A stretch of DNA of 64,000 nucleotides from Nocardioides albus (GTDB lineage Bacteria > Actinomycetota > Actinomycetes > Propionibacteriales > Nocardioidaceae): NCBI RefSeq assembly GCF_014648255.1, contig NZ_BMQT01000004.1:434001-498000 (forward strand), read 5' to 3'. The number at the start of each line of letters is the position of its first letter. The first letter of the stretch is position 1. Below are positions 58,551 through 64,000 of this stretch, one piece after another. The translations under genes were made by a program, and so were the position numbers. Below the pieces are notes generated by a model that saw nothing but the letters and a program-made list of their open reading frames with translations, was not told the DNA's origin and did no database searches.

Positions 58551-59183
58551 ATGCGCACTCGCACCACCCGCCGTACCGCCCGACTGGCCGCTGGCGGCCT
58601 CAGCCTCGGTCTCGCGCTCACGATGACGGCGTGCGGCTCCGATGACACCAAGGACGACGCGGCGGTCGAGACCGAGTCCAGCGCGCCGGCCTCCGAGTCA
58701 GCCTCCGCATCTGCAGCGCCGGCCGGCAAGGAGGTGGAGGTGAAGATCGGGAAGACGTTCAAGGACCCCGACACGGGCGACACGGTCGAGGTCATCTCCG
58801 CGGTCCGTGACTTCCCGTCGACGGAGGAGGCCGACCTCATCGCCGACGGCGGCGAGGTGGTGCTGCTTCAGGTGAAGGTCAAGCCGGGCAAGGAGTTCGG
58901 AGGCGCCGTCTCGTACTCGAACTTCGACATCTCTGCGGACGGCGGCAGCGACTTCGACTCGGCCGACTCCCAGTTGGAGGAGGAGCTGACCGCCGCGAAG
59001 CGTACGCCGCTCGACAGCGTGCGGCGGATGGAGGGCGGCGAGCAGACCGGGTGGATCGCCTACACGGTCGACGAGAAGGGTGACACCTACCTCATCGAGT
59101 ACGAGCGTCCCGCCGCGAAGGTGATCGGCTCCGACAAGACGATCGAGGAATTCAAGGAGCAGATCGAGATCCCCGCCTCCTGA
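58551..59183 (+). CDS. Secreted lipoprotein, DUF4352-like
   Basis: 210 residues from ATG 58551 (SD GAAGGGA). Twin-Arg-free signal peptide with lipobox ALTMTACG, a Ser/Ala/Glu linker, then an Ig-like domain: KIGKTFKDPDTGDTVEVISAV, GGEVVLLQVKVKPGKEF, YSNFDISADGGSDFDS, QTGWIAYTVDEKGDTYLIEY. The pattern (extended strands ending in a GWIAYxVxxxxxxYxLxY strand) is the DUF4352/telokin-like domain of surface lipoproteins. Terminator hairpin follows directly. Confidence 0.8.
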   Translation: MRTRTTRRTARLAAGGLSLGLALTMTACGSDDTKDDAAVETESSAPASESASASAAPAGKEVEVKIGKTFKDPDTGDTVEVISAVRDFPSTEEADLIADGGEVVLLQVKVKPGKEFGGAVSYSNFDISADGGSDFDSADSQLEEELTAAKRTPLDSVRRMEGGEQTGWIAYTVDEKGDTYLIEYERPAAKVIGSDKTIEEFKEQIEIPAS

Positions 59184-59194
59184 GACGTGACCGT

Positions 59195-59237
59195 CCTCGG
59201 CGGAGACCTGCCACTAGGTAGCAGGTCTCCGCCGAGG
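59195..59237. terminator. Terminator hairpin
   Basis: CCTCGGCGGAGACCTGC (59195-59211), nine-base loop, perfect complement (59221-59237): a 17-bp stem immediately after the lipoprotein gene and six bases before the next promoter's -10 box. Confidence 0.85.
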
Positions 59238-59242
59238 CTCGT

Positions 59243-59248
59243 TAGGAT
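59243..59248 (+). promoter_or_regulatory. -10 box TAGGAT
   Basis: TAGGAT would start RNA near 59255, giving a ~29-base leader with SD GAGAGGGG eight bases before GTG 59284. The -35 region falls in the terminator stem. Confidence 0.45.
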
Positions 59249-59283
59249 CTGGGCGATCGTTGTCTCGGAGAGGGGACTTGAAG

Positions 59284-61005
59284 GTGCATCCTGGGGCACG
59301 TCGTCGAGCGGGAGTCGTTTCCGTTGCCAGTCTGGCGCTCATCGCCACCGCCTGCTCGGGTGACCTGCCGGCCTCGGTGGAGGAGGGCACGGAGGTCGCG
59401 GTCGCGTGGTCCGGGTCCTTGACGAGCACCAACCCGGCGAGCAAGGCGAGCGTGACCGACGGGAACCTCGACGTCGCCTCGCTGACCCGTGGAGCCTTCG
59501 GCACCCTCGTGAACGACACCGTCGAGCTGGACGAGACCTTCGGCAAGGTCACGATGACGGGCGACGAGCAGGCCCGGGTGCGCTACGACCTGGCCGAACC
59601 CACCTGGTCCGACGGAGTGCCGATCGACACGGCCGACCTCATGCTCGCCTGGGCGGCGACCTCGGGCTACTTCCGCACTCCGAAGGAGGACAGCCCGGAC
59701 GGCGGCGTCGACTTCGGAGCCGTGCCGACCGGGCTGACCAAGAGCGCCTACATCCCCGAGGTCGACGAGGGCGCCCGCGCGATCGAGGTTCCGCTGGTGG
59801 TTCCGGTGGTCGACTGGCGTACGGCGCTCGACGTCGCAGTCCCGGCGCACGTCGTCGGGCAGAAGGCGCTGAAGATCGAGGACCCGATCGAGGCCAAGGA
59901 GATCGTCGAGACCGCGATCGAAGAGTCCGACACCGCGAAGCTGACCAAGATCGCGGACGCGTGGAACAGCGCGTTCACGGTCGCCGAGGACGGCAAGGCG
60001 TCCGAGGAGGCGCTGCTGTCCAGCGGGCCCTACCGGGTCTCGAAGATCGCTGCCGGCGAGAGCGGGCAGGAGGTCGACCTGGAGGTCAACCCCGAGTACG
60101 CGGGCGAGGCCCGCCCGACGTACGAGCAGGTACGCCTCACCCCAGCCGGCTCCGATGCCCTGGCCAGCCTCGGTGAGGAGGTCGACGTCGTCCAGGTCGC
60201 CCCGACCAAGGGCAACCGCAAGCAGGTGCGTGACCTCGAGCGCCGCGACTACGGCGTCGCGAACGCCAACGACGGCACCATGTGGGCGTTGATCCTCCGC
60301 ACCGACCGGGGCCTGTTCAAGCGCAAGAACACTCGCACGGCCTTCCTGCGCGCTGTGCCGCGCGGCGACATCGCCGAGGGCGGTGCGGGCGAGTGGGCCG
60401 AGGCGTACGAAGCCACCGATGTCGTGCTGTTCCCGCCGGGTGGCGAGAGCTATCAGATCGCCACCGAGGACTCCGGGTTCGCCACGAAGTTCGGCGCCTC
60501 CGCAGATGCGAAGGCCCCTGGTGGTGCCCGGGTCTGCGTCGCCTACGACACGTCGAGCCCGTTCGCCTCAGACGCCTACGACACCATCGCGAACGTCGTC
60601 GACGACGAGGGCTGGTCCACCACCGACTGCGGGGTGTCCTCGGCCGACAAGCTCCTCTCCGGCAACAAGTGGGACGCGGTCCTGACCCGCATCCCGGTCC
60701 CGCAGACCCCCGAGGACATCGCGACTCAGTGGGGGAGCAAGGGCAGTCAGAACGCGACCGGCGGCGGGGACCGCGACCGCGATCGGCTCATCAGCGAGCT
60801 GGCCCGCACCGCCGACCCCTACGAGGCCCGCGATGTGCGAGTCCAGATCGAGAAGACGCTGGTCAGGGACTCGATCGTGGTGCCGATCGTGATGAACCCG
60901 ACGGTGACGGTGAGCGACAAGAAGGTCGACAGCGTACGTCCCCGGTCAGGGCAGGTCGCGCCGCTCGTCTCGACGGTCGTCGAGTGGTCGCCGACCAAGA
61001 AGTGA
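59284..61005 (+). CDS. ABC-type solute-binding lipoprotein, family 5
   Basis: 573 residues from GTG 59284 (SD GAGAGGGG; TTG 59260 and 59278 are less well placed). Lipobox ALIATACSG with Cys at ~24. Family 5 features: LTRGAFGTLVNDTVELDETF, RYDLAEPTWSDGVPIDTADLMLAWAA (the W-S-D-G-x-P-x-x-A-x-D motif), LSSGPYRVSKIAAGE and, near the C-terminus, DPYEARDVRVQIEKTLVRDSIVVPIV. Such proteins bind oligopeptides or other large solutes. No permease or ATPase gene for uptake is nearby. It stands instead among FHA and lipoprotein genes. Confidence 0.88.
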   Translation: MHPGARRRAGVVSVASLALIATACSGDLPASVEEGTEVAVAWSGSLTSTNPASKASVTDGNLDVASLTRGAFGTLVNDTVELDETFGKVTMTGDEQARVRYDLAEPTWSDGVPIDTADLMLAWAATSGYFRTPKEDSPDGGVDFGAVPTGLTKSAYIPEVDEGARAIEVPLVVPVVDWRTALDVAVPAHVVGQKALKIEDPIEAKEIVETAIEESDTAKLTKIADAWNSAFTVAEDGKASEEALLSSGPYRVSKIAAGESGQEVDLEVNPEYAGEARPTYEQVRLTPAGSDALASLGEEVDVVQVAPTKGNRKQVRDLERRDYGVANANDGTMWALILRTDRGLFKRKNTRTAFLRAVPRGDIAEGGAGEWAEAYEATDVVLFPPGGESYQIATEDSGFATKFGASADAKAPGGARVCVAYDTSSPFASDAYDTIANVVDDEGWSTTDCGVSSADKLLSGNKWDAVLTRIPVPQTPEDIATQWGSKGSQNATGGGDRDRDRLISELARTADPYEARDVRVQIEKTLVRDSIVVPIVMNPTVTVSDKKVDSVRPRSGQVAPLVSTVVEWSPTKK

Positions 61006-61029
61006 ACTGAAAATTCGAGTCGGGGGGCC

Positions 61030-62604
61030 ATGACCGATCTGACATTGACGGCGCAAGGACGAGACTGGCGCCTCGAACCAGGGCGCACCTACACGCTCGG
61101 GCGCGCTCAAGGCGCCGACCTCGTGGTGGCCAGCGACCTCGTCTCCGGCAAGCACGCCTCCATCGCCTCGGTCGACGGCGCCTGGGTGCTCACCGACCTG
61201 AACAGCACGAACGGGACGTACGTCGGGGGGAGGCGGGTCCCGTCGGTCACCCTTGCTCCGGGCACGTCCGTGATGGTCGGTGGCGTCGACGACGGCGTCC
61301 GGATCGACGTGGCCGCGGCGGCACCGGAGTGGGCGCCGCCGGTTCAGCAGGCGCCCCCGGTGGGGCCGCAGGTGGCGACGCAGCCGGTGGCGTCCTGGCA
61401 GCAGATCCGGGCGACGAAGCGGAACCGCGGCGGTCAGGTCCTCGGCATCGCAGGTGCGGCCGCTGCGATCGTCGCCGCGGTGGTCCTCGTGCTGACCATG
61501 GTCGTATTCGACGACGGTGCGCCGAGTGCCGAGACCCCGCCCAAGCCGAAGAAGATTCCCGTCGAGGGCCCGATCGTGGGCGATGTGAACGCCGACGGGA
61601 AGGGTGATCTCGTCGTCGCCATGAACGAGAAGGACCGGCGGTTCTACCTCTCGGACGGAGGAAAGAAGTTCACGCCGCAGAGGCCCGGGGCGTGGGCATC
61701 GTGGGGTTACGAGTTCGCGAGCAGCGGACGCATCATGTGCGACGTCGACGGTGATGAGAAGGCGGACATCGGCGCCCCGAACGAATACTCGTACGACGGC
61801 CCGCAGACCTATGGGCTTCATCTCCAGACGGGCAAGGCCCAGCAGATCGCGCTCGACTCGAAGCGCATCGACGGTGCCTACTGCGGTGACTTCGACGGTG
61901 ACGGCCGCAACGATGTCGCCTTCGCCGTCCGCTCCGAGGACGAGACGAGCGTCCAGATCAGCATCGCCTTCCAGGAGGCGGACGGGCGGTGGGCGGCTCC
62001 GGTCGATGCCTATCAGACCGAGGTCCCTGCCGACGTGGAGGCGATCCCGCAGTATGCGTTCCACGTCGGTGACTTCAACGGTGACGAGAAGACCGACCTG
62101 CTCTACGGGCTGCACCTGCCCTCCGAGGCCGGGATGTACTCGGGGACGGCGCTGCTGTCCGACGGGGAACGTCTCGAGGCGGGAGCGGTGCTCGGGATCG
62201 ACGACGCGGCCATCAACTATGAGGGCCGGCAGACGGCGAACGGCGACAACGACGCTTTGGGCGGCATCGCCGCAGATGTGAACGGCGACGGCATTGACGA
62301 GTGGGTCCACCTCGGCAAGTACGGCTGGTTCGACGTCTACAGCCTGTCCGGCAAGAGATGGAAGGCCGTGCAGCGGAACGCGTCGCCCGTCAACTCCTTC
62401 GCCTGGGCCTCGGTCGTCACCTCCGATGTCAACGGCGATCACTTCGCCGACGTCGTGGCGGTCTCCTTCAACGGGTATCCCGCCGTCTTCGCGGGAAGCC
62501 CGAAGGGCCTGCAGCCGGGCAAGGTGGTCACGCCGTTGTTCAAGGACGACTACGCCAGCTTCTCGTGTCTGATCACCCTCGAGCCGAGCGGGCTTTACTG
62601 TTGA
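61030..62604 (+). CDS. Transmembrane protein: cytoplasmic FHA domain, extracellular FG-GAP/VCBS-like repeats
   Basis: 524 residues. FHA domain at ~15-95: YTLGRAQGADLVVASDLVSGKHASIAS and LTDLNSTNGTYVGGRRVP, with intact Gly-Arg, Ser-x-x-His and Asn-Gly phosphothreonine-binding residues. Pro-rich linker, one membrane helix at ~134-157 (VLGIAGAAAAIVAAVVLVLTM), then a ~350-residue exterior with six D-x-(D/N)-x-D/x-G-type loops: GDVNADGKGD, CDVDGDEKAD, GDFDGDGRND, GDFNGDEKTD, ADVNGDGIDE and SDVNGDHFAD. These are calcium-binding FG-GAP/VCBS loops, suggesting a beta-propeller. An outside sensor or adhesin could thus be linked to a phosphothreonine reader inside. Confidence 0.85.
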   Translation: MTDLTLTAQGRDWRLEPGRTYTLGRAQGADLVVASDLVSGKHASIASVDGAWVLTDLNSTNGTYVGGRRVPSVTLAPGTSVMVGGVDDGVRIDVAAAAPEWAPPVQQAPPVGPQVATQPVASWQQIRATKRNRGGQVLGIAGAAAAIVAAVVLVLTMVVFDDGAPSAETPPKPKKIPVEGPIVGDVNADGKGDLVVAMNEKDRRFYLSDGGKKFTPQRPGAWASWGYEFASSGRIMCDVDGDEKADIGAPNEYSYDGPQTYGLHLQTGKAQQIALDSKRIDGAYCGDFDGDGRNDVAFAVRSEDETSVQISIAFQEADGRWAAPVDAYQTEVPADVEAIPQYAFHVGDFNGDEKTDLLYGLHLPSEAGMYSGTALLSDGERLEAGAVLGIDDAAINYEGRQTANGDNDALGGIAADVNGDGIDEWVHLGKYGWFDVYSLSGKRWKAVQRNASPVNSFAWASVVTSDVNGDHFADVVAVSFNGYPAVFAGSPKGLQPGKVVTPLFKDDYASFSCLITLEPSGLYC

Positions 62605-62630
62605 GTCCGATCTCGGAAGGTGGGTCCACG

Positions 62631-62969
62631 ATGACCATGTCCATCTCGCAAACGATCCGACCACGTGGCGTGCTCGCGCTCGCATTCGTGTCGGTGGCTG
62701 CGTACGCGCTGACGGCGTGTGGCGCGAGCGTCTCGGAGAAGACCGTCGAGGAGGCGGTCTCCGACGGCATCGCCGACAAGATAGGCCTGCGCCCGAAGGA
62801 GGTCGACTGCCCGGGCGGGATGCCTCTCGAGGTGGGCGGGGAGGCCAACTGCACGCTGGTCGTGGTCGATGACCGCGAGATCGGGCTGACGGTCCGGATC
62901 GCCTCGATCGACGGGGTGAAACCCGAGTTCGAGTACGACGTCGACCTTGCGAAGCTGCTGGAGAAATAG
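62631..62969 (+). CDS. DUF4333 lipoprotein
   Basis: 112 residues from ATG 62631 (SD GGAAGGTGGG region upstream). Signal peptide with lipobox YALTACGA (Cys ~30), then the DUF4333 domain: TVEEAVSDGIADKIGLRPKEVDCPGGMPLEVGGEANCTLVV, with the two Cys (DCP, NCT) that define the family. DUF4333 domains occur in actinobacterial surface proteins, often fused to other modules, including in type VII loci. Stop is five bases before the next gene. Confidence 0.85.
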   Translation: MTMSISQTIRPRGVLALAFVSVAAYALTACGASVSEKTVEEAVSDGIADKIGLRPKEVDCPGGMPLEVGGEANCTLVVVDDREIGLTVRIASIDGVKPEFEYDVDLAKLLEK

Positions 62970-62974
62970 GCCCG

Positions 62975-64000
62975 ATGACGACGGAACTCGTGGTGAAGGT
63001 GCAGGGCCAGGAGCGGCGCCTCGCCAGTGGTAGCCATACGGTCGGTCGCGACCCGGAAGCGGGCCTGACCCTGCAGGACGGCCTGGTGTCGTGGCGTCAC
63101 GGCGAGGTGGCGTACGCCTCTGACGGGTGGGTCCTGACCGACATCGGAAGCACCAACGGCACCTACGTCGACGGACAGCGGGTCCCCGCCAGGGAGCGGG
63201 TCGCCCTCGTCCCTGGAATGGTCGTCTGGTTCGGCGGAGCCGAGGACGCTGCCGAACCAGGGGTTCGGTTGGACGTACTCGCGGCTCCGGTCGCCGCGCC
63301 CGCGCCGCCGCCCGCGCCGCCTGCGATCACGCCATCGCCGACTCCAGCTCCGCCGCCACCCCCGCCCTCAGCGGACAGCAACGACCTGGTCACCATGATG
63401 GCGGGGGACGGGGACGTCCAGGTTCTCGAGGCGGCCGAGGCCGCCCGTCGGGCCCACCAGGGAAACGTCCTGATCCCACCCCGCCCGCTGGTCCCGGGGC
63501 AGACGATCCGGGTCGGTCGCGCGGCCGACAACGACCTGGTGATCGCCGGCGATCTTCTCGTCTCCCGTCATCACGTCGAGATCATCACGAACCCCGACAG
63601 CACGGTGATGGCGCGCGATCTCGGGGCCGGGAACGGCACCTTCATCAACGGCGCCCGGATGCCGAAGGGCTACACCGCGCCGTTGCAGCCGGGATCGATC
63701 CTCGGCGTCGGTCACACCACCCTCCGCCTCCACCAGGGCATGCTGGTCGCCCATCAGGACACCGGCGAGGTCGACTTCCTCGCCCGCCACCTCTCGGTGG
63801 TCGTCGGCAAGGGCGAGAAGCGCAAGCAGATCCTGCGAGACGTCTCCTTCCGGGCTCCGCAGAAGTCTCTGGTCGGCGTCATCGGTCCGTCGGGTTCGGG
63901 GAAGTCCACCCTGCTCAAGGCCCTCACCGGCTATCAGCCGGCGACCGAGGGAGTCGTGGAGTACGACGACCGCAACCTCTACGCCGAGTTCGACGAGCTA
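62975..64000 (+). CDS. FHA-FHA-ABC transporter ATP-binding protein, Rv1747-like (cut by window end)
   Basis: 342 codons seen, running off the window. FHA1 at ~18-75 (HTVGRDPEAGLTLQDGLVS, WRHGEVA, DIGSTNGTYVDG), a Pro/Ala linker, FHA2 at ~170-235 (TIRVGRAADNDLVIAGDLLV, SRHHVEI, GAGNGTFING), then an ABC ATPase domain starting ~265 with Walker A GPSGSGKSTLLKAL at ~304. Order matches M. tuberculosis Rv1747, an FHA-FHA-ABC-membrane exporter controlled by PknF phosphorylation. The membrane half would follow beyond 64000. ATG 62975 is five bases after the lipoprotein stop; FHA1 starts almost at once. Confidence 0.9.
   Translation, partial: MTTELVVKVQGQERRLASGSHTVGRDPEAGLTLQDGLVSWRHGEVAYASDGWVLTDIGSTNGTYVDGQRVPARERVALVPGMVVWFGGAEDAAEPGVRLDVLAAPVAAPAPPPAPPAITPSPTPAPPPPPPSADSNDLVTMMAGDGDVQVLEAAEAARRAHQGNVLIPPRPLVPGQTIRVGRAADNDLVIAGDLLVSRHHVEIITNPDSTVMARDLGAGNGTFINGARMPKGYTAPLQPGSILGVGHTTLRLHQGMLVAHQDTGEVDFLARHLSVVVGKGEKRKQILRDVSFRAPQKSLVGVIGPSGSGKSTLLKALTGYQPATEGVVEYDDRNLYAEFDEL

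Overview
The window is chromosomal DNA of a high-GC actinobacterium, most likely a Nocardioides-like member of the Nocardioidaceae. The evidence is very GC-rich third codon positions, many GTG/TTG starts, TANNNT -10 boxes 6-9 bases before start codons (leaderless mRNAs), SigE-family sigma factors, MprAB-, PadR- and HxlR-type regulators, and WXG100/FHA gene content. It starts inside an acyl-CoA dehydrogenase gene and ends inside an FHA-FHA-ABC transporter gene. I saw no rRNA, tRNA, CRISPR array, phage genes or intact insertion sequence.

1-10.9 kb: metabolism and regulation. Genes are an acyl-CoA dehydrogenase, two tandem RDD membrane proteins, a YihY/BrkB membrane protein, a PCMT-like methyltransferase divergent from an enoyl-CoA hydratase, two separate SigE-family sigma / membrane anti-sigma-like pairs, a HelD RNA-polymerase-recycling helicase, and a nucleotidyltransferase-like gene. 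10.9-16.3 kb: a three-gene chorismate operon (PhzE-like ADIC/anthranilate synthase, PabA-like amidotransferase, PabB) and zwf. A 33-bp-stem hairpin is embedded in pabB. 16.3-22 kb: an MprAB-like two-component system with a lipoprotein gene, and a PadR regulator followed by a drug-type ABC exporter. A 26-codon ORF is wedged between the ABC ATPase and permease genes with a 4-base overlap at each end. 22-30 kb: DUF899, two tandem HxlR-SCP2 regulators, a MoxR/VWA pair, a GntR regulator, a small Cys-containing protein and a membrane spermidine-synthase-like protein. 30-43.6 kb: a MerR-PP2C fusion, a sulfotransferase-like protein, a three-gene WXG100 / EspG-like / degenerate alpha/beta-hydrolase operon, an aminotransferase divergent from a CPA1 antiporter across an 82-bp palindromic element, a LytR_C protein, a HerA-like ATPase, an amidohydrolase and a second spermidine-synthase-like gene.

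43.7-64 kb is the most interesting part: a type VII secretion-like and FHA locus, nearly all on the plus strand. An RDD-FHA membrane protein precedes a 1,501-residue EssC/EccC-type ATPase with an N-terminal FHA domain, two membrane segments and three FtsK/SpoIIIE modules. Next come two WXG100-like genes encoding identical proteins, then a visibly lower-GC cargo module (true WXG protein, pre-toxin-like membrane effector, three orphan proteins), a scrambled gap, a polytopic membrane protein, lipoproteins, DUF3592 proteins, a solute-binding lipoprotein, a transmembrane protein with an intracellular FHA domain and an extracellular FG-GAP-like region, a DUF4333 lipoprotein and an Rv1747-like FHA-FHA-ABC protein. 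EccB, EccD, EccE and MycP are not in the window. The organisation looks like a secretion ATPase with its substrates, coupled to several phosphothreonine-reading FHA proteins. That reading is inference from domain content.

The DNA is also rich in non-coding structure. There are near-perfect palindromes at most convergent gene ends with room for one, a two-copy (plus one partial) intergenic palindromic repeat, mini-ORFs beginning ATGAGCGAGCG just before start codons, and marked over-use of CGTACG.
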